A DNA stretch of 64,000 bases from Perilla frutescens (GCA_026008535.1 BRKX01000009.1:33794501-33858500); one strand, 5' to 3'. Counted from the stretch's first letter, positions 13,039 through 24,566 are shown. The notes: generated from the sequence alone by a model not told the origin. Numbers and translations are program-made.

Positions 13039-13881
13039 ATGCTCCAAAAACTTCGTCTAGCTCGAGACACTAAAATGAGCGCTGCATGGGAGGCAACCCA
13101 TGATTTCCTTATTTTTAATTATGTTAATTAATCTATTTTGTGTTTGTGTGTTTTTGTATTTTTGGTGTTTTTGTTGCAAGTGGAGTAGAAGTGAAGCTGG
13201 GGATGAAATTGCAGAGGAAAATGGCCAAGGCAAGTCCCGCGACCGCGCAAGCCCCGCGGCCGCGCGACCCCCCTCTCGGTGGAAGGATTCCGCAAGCGCG
13301 CAGCCCCCGCGGGCGCGCGACAATTGTTGGCAAAAATTTGAGTCCCGCAGACGTGCGGTGTCCCGCGGGCGCACGACCCTCACCCTATAAAAGGGGACCA
13401 CTTGTTTTGGAACCCTATTTTCTCCAATCCTTGCGCCGCTTTTGGACTCCTCCATCCTCTCCATCACTCCCAAAAATCCTCTTTTTCTCCAACACTCCAA
13501 TTTCAGCAAATTACAGCTCAATCATCCTCCTTTCCACGTCACGCTCCACGTCACGACCCCCGTCACCGCGACCGCACCGGCGGACCATCTCGTCCCAGCC
13601 ACTCCGCCGCTCACCGCCGCCGCTTCCGCTCCGCCGCCGCAGTCACGCCCAAGCGCCGCCAGCAGCCCCGCGACCGCGCACTTCCCCGCGGCCGCGCACC
13701 CACTCAGCCACCTGCCCACAACCGCGTAACTCCCCGCGGCCGCGCGCCCGTTGCCCCTTAGCCCTGCTACCGTGCGCTGCCCTGCGGCCGCACGCCAGTT
13801 CTCTCGCGCCCTCCTCCGCGCTCGCCTGTGCTTGTCTTCGCCGCTTCTTAGTAACTCCAGTCCACTCTACCTTGCTCAGTC
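13039..13881 (+). other. Non-coding, GC-rich interval between pol and ORF3 of element B
   Basis: The first 150 bases are AT-rich. From about 13230 to 13850 the sequence is GC-rich with repeated CCCCGCGGCCGCGC-type motifs, the same motif as in the LTR. A TATA box sits at 13386. Long open frames here are a by-product of the GC-rich repeats and lack any known domain. The interval probably serves as leader or promoter for ORF3. Confidence 0.6.
13386..13394 (+). promoter_or_regulatory. TATA box upstream of element B ORF3
   Basis: CCCTATAAAAGGGG context, a near-perfect plant TATA box about 490 bases before the ORF3 ATG. It suggests an internal promoter, although Athila ORF3 could also be expressed by splicing. 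Confidence 0.5.
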
Positions 13882-15312
13882 ATGCCGTCCCGGACAAAGA
13901 ACCCGTCGTCTTCACACCAAGAGAGCGACGAGAATCTCCAAGAGCTTTATCGGTGCCCATTCACGATTCGTACTCATTTCGAAGATAACTGGTATGAGGC
14001 TTTTACTGACTATGAGATCACCTCTCCCCGTTATCTTGATTGGAATTTGTTGAAGTCATTAAAAATTGATGGGAAGGTGGAAAGCTATTTGAAGGTGCTA
14101 ACTTTGGATAAATTTGCTAAATTGAAATATGTTGGCTTGAATCCGTTGTGCCTTGAGTTCTTGGTTACATTCCAGCTTGATTCTGCGAATTCGAAGATTA
14201 CTTTTCGTATGATGGGCGAAGAGTTTGAGGTGACATTAGCTCGAATGAAGTCATATTTTGGGTTTTCGATGACTGGGCCTAGAGAGAGGCCAACCGACTT
14301 CAACACGGCTGCCACCTGGCACGAGCTCACCGGTTTCAGTAATTGGGATCCTCAAGGGACACCCACTGGCTTCATTCGGGACCCTGCACTGGCCATCATG
14401 CACAAGTTCCTCGCCTACTCCATCTCTGGGAAGGAACAAGCCAACAAGGTCAATGCCACTAAGATGTATCTTCTTTGGTGTGCTCTCCATAAGACCAAGG
14501 TCTGCCCATCCTACTTCATCTGGACCGCTATCCAGCAGATGACTCAACGCACCAAGATGCATCCCTCTTTTTGTGCGTTCATCACCACGCTTGCTGTCAA
14601 GCTTGGTGTGCTTCCACCCACAGGTGCCATCCCTGCCAGACAGAGCAAAGTCAAGGAGTATTTGATCACTGTAGATGAGCTCAAGCGAGCCCAGATTATC
14701 CTGGATTCGAGGAGACTGGTTCCTCACACCGACCCCCCTTGTGTCGCCAAGATTATGAATGCTCAGCGTGCAGTGCTCAGACGCTACAGGGAGGCAGGCT
14801 CCTCTTTAGCCCCACGTGATGATGATGAGGATGAGGACGAGGAAGAGAACGAAGAAGAAGAGAATAAGGAAAAAAATACGGGAGGAGAAGAAGAAGACAA
14901 AGCAGAAGGAGACAAAGACAATGATCAGGATGAACAGGCTCACTACCAGCCGCCGCCTTATCCCTCCACGATGCCCCAGCATGGGTATCAGATGCCACAG
15001 GCTGATTGGCGGTCCTTCCAGGACCACTTCGACACCACCATGGGGCAGTTTCAGCAGAGCTTCTAGCAGAACTATACCGACTCCATGGGCCAATTCCAAC
15101 AGCATTTTGATACCTCAATGGGCCAATTCCAGCAGTCCTACAGCAACACCATGGGGCAATTCCAGGACCGCTTCGATGCTTCTATGGGCGAGTTTCGCCA
15201 AGAGTTGGGATCCCTCCGTGAGGACGTTAGCGACATGAGACAGGACATCTATGGTCGCCTCGACAGGCATGACGAGAGGATGACGGCCCTTGAGGAAAGC
15301 TGGAACAACTAG
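13882..15312 (+). pseudogene. Element B ORF3 (Athila-type, sometimes called env-like), one nonsense codon
   Basis: A 476-residue frame from ATG at 13882 with one TAG at 15064 (SF-stop-QNY, probably once CAG). It matches the extra protein found after pol in Athila elements (PF03078-type). No signal peptide or convincing membrane segment is seen, so an envelope role is not supported. The first 300 residues are globular and contain WHELTGFSNWDPQG. Residues 311-350 are a strongly acidic tract (DDDEDEDEEENEEEE). Then come MGQFQQ repeats at residues 387, 402, 413, 424 and 435, mostly 11 residues apart, and a coiled-coil-like tail (LREDVSDMRQDIYGRLDRHD). Function is unknown. Confidence 0.75.
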
Positions 15313-16538
15313 ACCATCTCATATCCTTACCCGCAGCCGCAGCCAACACCTTATGATCCACCAGAGCAGTGAAGTTCTTTTGTGTTATGTGTACTTTTTA
15401 TTTTTGTGTTCGTGTGCGTATTGTTATTATTTCAGTTCACCCTTTCCGTTGTTCGTTGGATGTTTTGTCATATGTTTTGTAGGAACCAGTGCATGTTGCC
15501 GGTCTTCTACGATTTGTAATGTGTTACTCTTCCCTATTCTCCTTTTGCATCTTGTTTTCATATATTGATGACAATGCATGTTTTTAGTGTGGGGGAGAGC
15601 TCGTTATGTTATGTAGTGAATTTTGTTGTTTTTGCTTAAATATGTCGGTGTTGATATTGTTATGTTAATTATGTTGGTTTTGATTGCATGATTGTTGTTT
15701 TAGTTATCTTGGTATGTTGTGATTCTCCCACTTAGTATTTTGCCTTGCCCAATGGGCAAATTTGAAAACTTTTGATATGAATCTTCAAGGAATTATTTTC
15801 AAGTTGCTCATGTCTGAATGAATTGTTCCGTGGTTTCACTCTTGAACATGAATTATTTTTGAATGTGATCACAATTTGATGATTGATTTGAAGAGTCTTG
15901 CACTTGAAAGAATAGGAAGAATGCTTGGCCTTGTTCTTGAAAATTGCTCCCCTTAATCAATTATCCTCGTATTTATAATACTAAAAAAAGGGGGGGAAAT
16001 AAGGATCTCTACTCCTCTAGTTGATTTATTCAACTATGAGTATGGAAACCCACACAAGGACACTAGGGATTTCCTCCCTATAGTTTTACCTTGTGATTTT
16101 TGATCCATTCCCCCCGTAGATTTGCTTAAATAAATGGGATTGCATTCCGGATTCTACTCCTCTCATGTGTGTGTCAAATCCTTTCATGTGTTGCATGATG
16201 AGTATGGAAAACCACATTAGGAAGCTCGGTTATGCTCGATGATTTGACCTAATGATTCTTGTCCTGTGTTTGCAATCCCCTTGTTGCTTTATGTAGTATA
16301 TTAATAAGTTTGGACGTAATTTGTGGGGATGTAATTTAATTGAATATGGGCTAACGTGTTCTTCCTAGACTTGAAGGGATAAACAATTCACTTGATCGGA
16401 TATTGTGTTCACATTCTTGGATAATGAATGCTTTTGCGGGAACCATGCAAATTGTCAATTACATGATCACCTTGTAAATATTTCCTTCTTGATTCATATT
16501 TTTAATTTCTTATTTGCTTGAGGACAAGCAAAGAGCTA
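15313..16538 (+). other. Element B 3' non-coding region
   Basis: About 1.2 kb of AT-rich, non-coding sequence between ORF3 and the 3' polypurine tract. It contains a second copy of the polypurine core at 15586 and a short repeated motif, GAGTATGGAAACC (16036) and GAGTATGGAAAACC (16200). No gene is seen. Confidence 0.6.
15586..15597 (+). other. Upstream polypurine-like copy in element B
   Basis: AGTGTGGGGGAG, identical to the core of the 3' polypurine tract at 16539-16550, about 950 bases upstream. It may be a second plus-strand priming site or a relic. Confidence 0.4.
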
Positions 16539-16551
16539 AGTGTGGGGGAGT
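16539..16551 (+). other. Polypurine tract of element B
   Basis: AGTGTGGGGGAGT immediately before the 3' LTR start at 16552. It is the expected plus-strand primer. Confidence 0.85.
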
Positions 16552-18420
16552 TGTTTGGTGTTTATTTGTAGTGTTTTGTTGCATAATTTTGCATGTTTCA
16601 TTGGTATTTTCTAGTATTTTGTTCTAGTTTATCTATAGGTTTTGTGTGATTTTATTCTCTACTGCTCTTATGGTGGAATAAGCCAAGTTTTGGAAAACTT
16701 GAGCTTTTGTACGAAATATTTTGATTTTTAGGTAATAAGGTGGCATGGAGCGAAGATAGGCCGGAAGAGTTGAACCCGGACCGGAAGAGATGAACCCGGA
16801 GGGAGAAGCCAAGGGCCTGCCGCAGCACACATTAGATGCCCAAAGCCCCCGCGTCCGCGCGAGTCCCGCGTCCGCGCGAGGGTGCTCTCGGCGGAGACAC
16901 CCCGCGGGCGCGCAATCTGCCCTGTTGCACCCGATCATCGCCAATCTACACTTGTGTCTCGCTTCTCCTTCATTTGGCAACAAGTACTCTTCTTCCCTCC
17001 TTATTTTAGAAACAAGAAATCCTTGAGCCACCCTAAGCTAAACCATAGGGGGTAGGGATTAATTCCCCTAAGCCAACTTTGTGGACTTTTTCTCCACAAA
17101 ATCCTCCTCCCAAATCTCTCACAATTAATGTCCATCACCATCACCTTACCACCACCTTTCCTCTCTCCTACAACCATACATCTCGCCATAGCCCTCTAGC
17201 TCTCTCTTCTCTCTCTCTGTCTCTTACGATCTCTTCTCTCCCCCTCTCATGAATTTAGATTTTGGGGATCAAAGGGGGGACAACTATCATTCATTCCATT
17301 CACTTCACTCTCACCCATACCATTCTCTCCATTCTCTCTCTCTTTCACACACACTACACACACTAATCTCTACACCATTTTTCTTCACCATTTCCACCAT
17401 CATCACCTTCACAAGAGGGAAGAAGAGAAAAGGAAAAAGAAGGGAACCAAGCCAAGCAAGGAGAAGGGAAGATGAGAAAGGCCCGACGACGAGCCATCAA
17501 CGGAAGCTAAGCTCGGAGGAGGTTTCTCTTGTATTTTCTTTGTATTTCTTGGATGTTTGTGGGGATTTGTCCCAAAACTCTTGAAGGATACTTAATATTG
17601 TAGAACTTTGAGTTATTTACATTTGATTTATGAGATGACTTTCTTCTATGGTATTTTTGTTGTTTTGAGCATGTTTAGTGGCTAATCTCTCTATTAGGGG
17701 GTAGAGGATCGATGTGGTTTTGATCTATGCTTGTTCTTGTTGATTGTTGTTGTTGGAATCGTGCTTTTTCATGTTTAGGTAATTGAGCACTAGTTGAACA
17801 TTGCTAGGATTTAGAGGAAACCTGAATGTGACTCCAAAATCCCGAAATTGGTTCCTTCAACGTCTTGCTTGTATGATATAGCTAAAAGAGGTTTAACGGA
17901 TAGACGGTGACAGTAATTGAAGTTAAGCATTTTGAGAGGGTCTATTATACGTGTGAGATAATATATTAATCTTGCTCATTTGATATAGCTAAAAGGGACT
18001 TAATTGATAGACAATGACAGTAATTGACATTAAGCCTTTTGAGATGGTCTATTGAATGTGAAATTTTAGCATTACCAACTTGAACCAAGCATAGAGATAA
18101 GCCATTGAGAGAATCACACCCTAATGCTCTTCTCATAATCCTATCCTCTATCTTTGTGTTTGGTGGTGCAATTAGTTAATTTTACTTTCTTTAATTAGGT
18201 AGATTAGTATAACTTTCATTTCCCTTGTTTAGAATGGTTAGGATGTATTTCATTTTATTGTGCTTGACAACAATTATGGCATAGAAAGATAATCGCCCAC
18301 ATGTAGCTTTCCTCGAGAGACAGGACCCGAGTTAGCTCACCGTCCTACAATCGACCCCGTCCTATTGCGGGAGTCTGGATCAAAGTAGTCTCGCGTGTGG
18401 AGTCAAATTCAGACACAACA
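16552..18420 (+). repeat. Element B 3' LTR
   Basis: Starts TGTTTGGTG and ends GACACAACA before the duplicated GGGTA. Nearly identical to the 5' LTR over about the first 1.2 kb. After about 17800 the match weakens: an extra diverged copy of a roughly 95-base segment is present (17863-17960 and 17968-18060), and the last 150 bases differ strongly from the 5' LTR. Confidence 0.9.
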
Positions 18421-18425
18421 GGGTA
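18421..18425. other. Target site duplication GGGTA, right of element B
   Basis: Second copy of the 5-base duplication. It follows the CAACA end of the B 3' LTR. Confidence 0.95.
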
Positions 18426-18766
18426 CCTTTACCGAGAGTACCTCCGCGCGGTCGCGGGGCTTACGCGGCCGCGTGGTGGTGCTGCGCGATCGCAGGGCTT
18501 GCGCGACCGTGTGGTTCCAAGGCTTGATCTTCCAGCTCTTCTCTTCGGCTGAGGGATTGTCTTATCCTTGCCACCTTAATGCCTAAAAATCATGTTTTTG
18601 CAAGCAACAGCTCAAGTTTTTCATAACTTGGCATATTCCACCATAAGAGCAACAAGTGAAGATTAGATGCACAAAATTGACACAAAACACACTAAAAGTA
18701 CTAAACATAACTTACCAAATATACAAAATTCCTATAACAAAATAGTACAAACAAATACTAAACACA
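18421..18766 (-). repeat. Element A 5' LTR, upstream part
   Basis: Minus strand starts TGTGTTTAGTATTTG, resembling the B LTR start TGTTTGGTGTTTATTTG, and shares the later ATGGTGGAAT tract. It continues across element B into 5569. The outer boundary could be off by a few bases. Bases 18767-18771 (tcagc) would be the target duplication of A. Confidence 0.8.
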
Positions 18767-18771
18767 TCAGC

Positions 18772-20330
18772 TCAAAATAGGCCATCAGTTCAAAGATCTA
18801 GAAACTCTTCCAATACATTTCAGCCTGGGAGTTCTTCAAATCCCACAGGAAATGTACACACAAGATTGTATTATGCACGACATCATAATCCAATATCTCT
18901 GAAGGAGTTCACTCCAAGTGATCATGCAACCCAGTATAATGAGTTCTTAAACTCAAAGGATGAATCGAGATTCAATTCCAATTACAACTAGTTTGCAAAT
19001 TGGCCATACCACAAAGGCCAGAAAGCTCAAAGTCAAAAGGTCAGATGAAATTGGCCAAGACAGAGAGCATCAAGGTCACAAGATGAGAGGATATTAGTTG
19101 AAGTCTTCTATCCTGAATTCCATCGGAGGTATAGATCACTGGACTCAACTCTCAGTCAAAGAGTTACAAGAAGTCCAATGCATATCTAGAGATCTAATTC
19201 TGAAGGATCTCTTGGAAAAGGAAAGCCAAAAGTGTGGCGTATGTGGATTCCCAAACACATGATTAACCTCTCAGGACCCGCTATCGTGCGGGTACCTAAA
19301 ACCTGAGTTTTGCTTTGCAGGAAAAGAGCATCCTATCCCAAGGAGATCTACAAGAAAACTGGTGTCTGTAGACCTTGCCAGAAAGGGAAGCGGGTGAAGT
19401 CGTCATTCAAAAACAAAAGTCATCCTCAAGGAACAACTGACATTCTTCAGTTGCTACACATAGACCTGTGAAGCCACCAACCCCCAGAGGCAAAAAGTTT
19501 ACACTTGTACTAGTAGATAACTACTCAAGGTATACCTAGGTAGAGTTCCTGAGAAGTAAGGATGAGACTTTTGAGAAGCTATCAACATTGATCAGAAGAT
19601 TGCAGACTGACAAGGGAAAATCAGTTCAAAGGATAAGATCCGACAATGGAACTGAATTTGTCAATCGGCAAATGATCAAGTTCCTCAGTGAACTAGGAAT
19701 CACTCATGACCACTCTGCTGCAAGAACTCCTCAACAAAATGGCATAGCTAAAAGGAGGAATCGCACGCTAAAGGAGGCAGCTAGAGCAATGGTAGTAGAT
19801 GCCAACATAGCCGAATGCTATTAGGCAGAGGTAGTTAACACAGCCTGCCACACAAAAAACAGAAGTGCCATAGTCATCACCCATGACAAAATGCCCTACG
19901 AGCTGTTTAAGGGTCGTAAGCCTTCTATCTCTTACTTTAAGATATTTGGCTACAAATATTATATTCACAACAATGGCAAATCCCAGCTGAAAGCTTTCAG
20001 TGCCAAAGCTAATGAGGGGATCTTTCTCGGCTATAATGCCCCCATTCTCAAGCTTACAGAGTATTCAACAAAAGAACACTGGTTGTGAAAGTAACATGTC
20101 ATGTGGTATTTGATGTGCTTGCTGATAAGTACAGAAATAAGAAGGAAAACTGTACATCAGAGCAAGCATTGCCTAGTGAAAGCCTGCTGGACTATGTTGA
20201 TCACATTATCCCAGAGCAGTTTGAAGCTTCACTAGAAGATGACATTGAAGCTGATTCTAAACCAGTTGGAGATAACTTGGTCAATAAGGACACAAATTAT
20301 GGTGAAAACCTCAAACCCCATAACTGAAAC
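18772..20330 (+). pseudogene. Element D gag end and integrase remnants
   Basis: Decayed Copia coding sequence. 18772-19260 is weakly recognisable gag tail. Then come the linker VWRMWIPKHMINLSGPA (near 19230-19280), a CRPCQKGKRVKSSFK finger remnant (19370), LLHIDL (first Asp region), RSDNGTEF (second Asp) and QNGIAKRRNRT at 19738. The last block should read GIAERRNRT in relatives, so the catalytic Glu appears replaced by Lys. Stops at 19822 and 20086 and several frame breaks. Non-functional. Confidence 0.75.
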
Positions 20331-20584
20331 AAGAGGAAGAATCAGTGAAAATAAAGAACAAGCCGGAGTTGAGACAGCAGCTGGTGGACCAGTCGAACAC
20401 TCAGCTGAAAGAGCAGCCGAATGATCAGTTGATGGAGCAACTGATGAAGTAGCTGAAGGCCCAGTAGAAGCAACCATTCCCAAATGGCTCCGAAGCCATC
20501 CAGTCAATAAAATTTTTGGGGATCTAAAAAGCAGAGTCCAGACCAGAGGGTCAACGAAGCATGCACTCTTCACATGCTTCATCT

Positions 20585-21150
20585 CGTAGATGGAACCAAA
20601 CAACATCAAGGAAGCGCTTGAAGACTTAGACTGGATTATAGCAATGCAAGAAGAGCTGAACCAGTTCACAAGAAATGACGTGTGGTTTCTTGTTGATAGG
20701 CCAAAAACCTAAAAATTCATTGGGACTAAATGGGTATTTCGTAACAAACTGGATGAACAAGGCGTAATCACAAGAAACAAGGCCAAACTGGTAGCCAAAG
20801 GTTACTGACAAAGTGAAGGGATCGACTTTGATGAGACATTCGCACCAGTTGCAAGATTGGAGGCCATCAGATTGTTCCTCGCCTATGCAGCTCACAACAA
20901 TTGCACGGTCTATCAGATAGACGTGAAAAGTGCATTCTTGCAAGGGATCATATCGAGAAGAAAGACATATGCATCAAATATGTTAACATGGAGAAGTAGA
21001 TAGCCGATATCTTCAACAAGCCATTGCCAAAAGCTAGGTTTGTTGAGTTATGCATCCAAGTGGGATTGCTCGAACTAGCTTCAAAGGAAGACGACGATCA
21101 GCCAAAAGAAAGAGTGAAGAGGAGCACTCCGGCTGATGATGAGAACTGAC
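20585..21150 (+). pseudogene. Element D reverse transcriptase start joined to RNase H end
   Basis: Copia RT N-terminal part (MQEELNQF, FIGTKWVFRNK, DETFAPVARLEAIRLFLAYA, QIDVKSAFLQG), with TAA and TGA stops. At about 20950 it jumps to the RNase H C-terminus (KYVNMEK, ADIFNKPLPKARFVELCIQ). The YVDD active site and most of RT-RNase H are deleted, so the pol is dead. Confidence 0.8.
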
Positions 21151-21894
21151 CTAAGATGGCATCAGTCAACTAAGCTTTGGAGCTTAAACTGATGAGTTCA
21201 TATCAGTTCTAAAAGAATGGCAAAGGCTACATAAAAGCTGACGAATGAAAACGAGTAAACTAATTGCAGAAGGCATCAGTTCTCAACCAGTCATATTCAA
21301 CTAATGAGAGCAGTTGAATTCAAAACTGACTGAAGAAAGCAAAGCTTCAGCTGAAGGAAGCAGCTGATAAGCTTAGGCGGAGCAAAACTGAAGAGGACAG
21401 CTTAAGCTAACAAGGAGTTAAAGCTGAAGAGACTCCAGCTGGAACTGATCATTCCAAGCCAAGAAGATCATCAGTCAAGAGGCCAACTGATGACATCATC
21501 AACTCAATACCACATGGAGACTAGAGGAGAGCCTTTATCAGATAAGTTCAAAGTTGAATTTATTACTGAACGGTAAAATGACGTGTCTTCAAAATATTAC
21601 CGTTGGCCCCACCTACCCCTTCTCTCTCCTCATCAATTTTCAATGGATAGATTTGAAGTCGAACCAACTGATTTGCTGAATCTATTTGTTGAAAATAAAA
21701 CCTTCAACCTATCTCTATTTCAATTCATTACTACTTAAGAGATAGTTGAATTGCATTCTTGTCTTCACTGATTCAACTCATCTCTTGAAAAACAGTCACT
21801 AACATCGTCAGTTCACATCCTCAAAAATCCATATACCTAAAAAATAACACAATCTGTCGTGTAACCTCTTCCCACTGAAATCATCATAAATATC
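21151..21894 (+). other. Non-coding spacer in element D before extra ORF copy 1
   Basis: About 740 bases rich in CAGCTGA- and ACTGAT-type short repeats (21230-21540), then AT-rich leader sequence. No coding frame is seen. It probably holds the promoter and leader of the first extra ORF, but no clear TATA box was found. Confidence 0.45.
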
Positions 21895-23402
21895 ATGGCC
21901 AAAACAAACACACTAGCTGTTCGACGAAAATTTAATTTCAAAGAAATGGGTAAATCCTCTTAAGGGTTTCAAGTTAATCTTTTTAAAGATCAGTTCCTCC
22001 TTCTAGATGCTTACAGAGAGAGGTGCTCCAACTCTCCACTCTTTAAAGAAGTTATTCAGAAGATAACAGAGGCAGGAATTTTACAATTTCTTGAAGAGAC
22101 ACCCTCCAAGAAGTATCCTGAACCGGTCTGCGAGTTCTATTTGAACTCAAAAGGGGAGAACAACAAAATTACTACTCAAGTCAGAGGAGTAGAAATTGAG
22201 ATCACTCTAGAACTGCTGTCACAAGCTCTTCATCTGCCAAATGAAGGTTTAAAGATAGATGAAGTAGAAGTCAATCAGTCAAAAGCTTACAATCGATGAA
22301 GAAAAGTAGATTGTTATGATCCCTACAGAATCACAACATCATCCTCTTACTTTCAAGAAGAATATCAAACCTTGGTTGGCATCATTGGAAGAACGATGGT
22401 TGGAGTGGCAGGGAATCACTCTGAAATGACAGAACTCAAGTACAAAATATGTCATGCTATTGACATGAGCATCAAGGTTGATTGAGCGGGATTCTTCTTC
22501 GAACAGATCAAGAAGTTCGTGGACATCTTGGAAAAGCACTAGAATGAAAAGGGTTTTCATCAAAAGATGTGCTTTGTCAGCAAAATCAGCAGACTGCTTG
22601 AATGCACATTTAACCTTCTAGGGGATGAAGCTAAGACACTGCCAATGGACAAGGGTGACTACTTTCCATCATCCATAAAGTGATCAAGAGGTCCTTAAGC
22701 TACTAGCATAAAAATTGGCATCAAAACAAGTAAGAATAAGAAGGATGCCAAGGGAAAAGGAAATGTCATTTTTAAAGAGTCTCACAAAGAAGACATTGAT
22801 CCAGAAGATAGTCTACCAATCAGTTAATTGATTAGAACACCTATCAAGGCTCAACCACTGCGATAAAGACTTTCAGAATCTATGTCAGCATCAGTCCCAA
22901 CAGAAAGTCAAGTCGATCAAATGATTCGAGCCGCAAAAGGATCAGTCAAGGGCACCAAAATCAAAAAGGAAACTGGCACATGACCAAAGAAGACGGCCAA
23001 AGGCAAAGAAAAGAAGAGAACTGATCCACCTCGCCCTCCGAAGCTGCCACCACGAAATGTCAAAATGTTTGACATTGGTGATATTAAGGATGATGATATT
23101 GTACCTTTCAGAGGCATCCCTCCACGCAACTCAGGAGCAGAATATTTCAGGACAACATGTCCACCAATGGGAGAAACAAGTGAAAATATTTAAGCTCTTC
23201 TAAGAGCTGAAGTCATCAAAAGCTGGGCAGATGTCAAAGTCACAGAATTCATAACAACCAACTTTGCAGCAGACCTGGTTGGATCAGAAGCCATATACAA
23301 AGAATTTGCAAGATACTACTACTGGTATCCATGGAGATATTGCTTCAAGTTAAAAGCACATTTTCTTCTGACTGCCCTACATGGAATGAGCTTCTGGAGA
23401 AG

Positions 23403-24549
23403 TGATGAAGGCACGATAAGCATGAAAGAGTCAAATGAAGAGTTGTCATTAAAAGGTTCCAAGATTATTACTTTGTTAACAATTAAAGATTGGAGATCAA
23501 GATTTGAAGAACAATACACGATGCTCAAGAGAGTTCAAGTCACAAACATGCACGTTGGAGGGGTTTTGGACGTGCATGGCTTGCATGGAAGTTTTCATCC
23601 CCCTTAGTTATTTAATTAAGGGATTGAATTTTATTTAGACTATAGTGTTTATTTAATTATGTTATACTATAGTGTAGATAAGATTTTATTTAATTTTATG
23701 TTAATTTTTGTTCACTATTGAATATGTTTGACTAGAATTGTATTTAAGGCAATTTTCTACCTTGAATAGAATTCTAATTTAGGGAATTTCCTAGTATAGT
23801 TAGAGATCCCTTTTGGATCAGTTTTTAGGCACTCTTAGCTTATTATTTTCGTGCTCCCTTAGCTCTATAAATAGGGGAACCATGTAACATTGTAATTTTA
23901 GACATTATTGATTAAATTTGCTTTTGAATTCAATTTGTGTCTCAACCGTTCAAAGCTTTTGACTGTTTTCTATCGAAAATACTCATTCTTGAAGCCTAGC
24001 AATTTCAAGTCTTAATTCAAGGGAACGTTCTAATTCATACGAAGAATTAGGGTGAACTCGCTATGAAGAACAACTTAGAGATTCATTTTCGTCGTACAAG
24101 ATACGTCGGGGATTAATCGGGTTGCAATTCAACAACACTATCACCAACGCCACCATCAACAACGTCCTCCAACATCATCAATTCATCCATATCATCATCA
24201 ACCATTTAGATTCATTCGGGTCCAAGTTCGAGTTCTACATCAAATCCATTCCACACGTAAGTTCGTTCTATCATTATCATACCCTATCGACTCCAAGCCC
24301 TTCTACACTATACCATACTCGATTCCTTCACCATCAAACCATCCATAAACCTTCATTCCTTCCACCCGTGATATTTGGTATTGTGTTTCATTTTTGTGTC
24401 ATAGTTTAGGTATCGTGATTGTCTAGATTAGTTGTTTATCCGTTTATCGAGTCGGATTGAAACTCTTCATTCGCTGACGTGTTTTGATTCTTAGAAGTCT
24501 TCCACTACATCTCTAGATTTGTCCTAGATTAATAATTCGGGTCGTATCA
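23403..24549 (+). repeat. Element E 5' LTR
   Basis: 1147 bases from TGATGAAGGC to CGTATCA, five bases before the primer site. Contains CTCTATAAATAGGGG and a normal R-U5. The start is repeated at 26565 after a polypurine tract, as expected of a 3' LTR, but there only 31 bases are present. Confidence 0.8.
23866..23874 (+). promoter_or_regulatory. TATA box of element E LTR
   Basis: TATAAATAG followed by GGGG, at a usual LTR position. Confidence 0.6.
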
Positions 24550-24554
24550 TAATT

Positions 24555-24566
24555 TGGCATCAGAGC
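24555..24566 (+). other. Primer-binding site of element E (tRNA-Met type)
   Basis: TGGCATCAGAGC, one base different from the standard tRNA-Met site TGGTATCAGAGC. Confidence 0.75.

Larger units (their letters stand above)
5570..18420 (+). mobile_element. Element B: complete Athila-like Ty3/gypsy retrotransposon
   Basis: A 12.85 kb element bounded by GGGTA duplications, with LTRs of 1854 and 1869 bases, a tRNA-Asp primer site, gag-pol in a single frame, a third ORF after pol, and a polypurine tract. tRNA-Asp priming, the gag-PR-RT-RNH-IN order without a chromodomain, the integrase end (RLRLFPGKLKSRWSGPF) and an ORF after pol all fit the Athila lineage. It inserted into the LTR of its own relative, element A. 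Nonsense codons make it non-autonomous now. The lineage call rests on recognised motifs, not on a tree. Confidence 0.9.
2136..18766 (-). mobile_element. Element A: Athila-like Ty3 retrotransposon, truncated, split by element B
   Basis: Minus-strand element. Its 5' LTR is in two pieces, 18766-18421 and 5569-4065 (346 + 1505 = 1851 bases), interrupted by element B. After the LTR come a tRNA-Asp type primer site (4059-4042) and gag running to the start of protease at 2136, where element C cuts it off. Everything after the start of protease (rest of pol, third ORF, 3' LTR) is missing. A and B are the same family: the gag proteins align along their whole length and the LTR lengths agree (1851 against 1854). 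A carries more stops and frame breaks than B. Confidence 0.85.

Noticed and set aside
13140..13988. 282-residue open frame overlapping the GC-rich interval before ORF3
   Set aside because: Composition is Arg/Pro/Ala repeat from the GC-rich motif, no domain, and it overlaps the better supported ORF3 in another frame.
13882..15312. Envelope protein of an infectious retrovirus-like element
   Set aside because: No signal peptide, membrane anchor or cleavage site seen; only the position after pol resembles an env gene.
24122..24409. 95-residue frame near the end of the element E 5' LTR
   Set aside because: Lies within an LTR, His/Ser-rich low complexity, no known domain.
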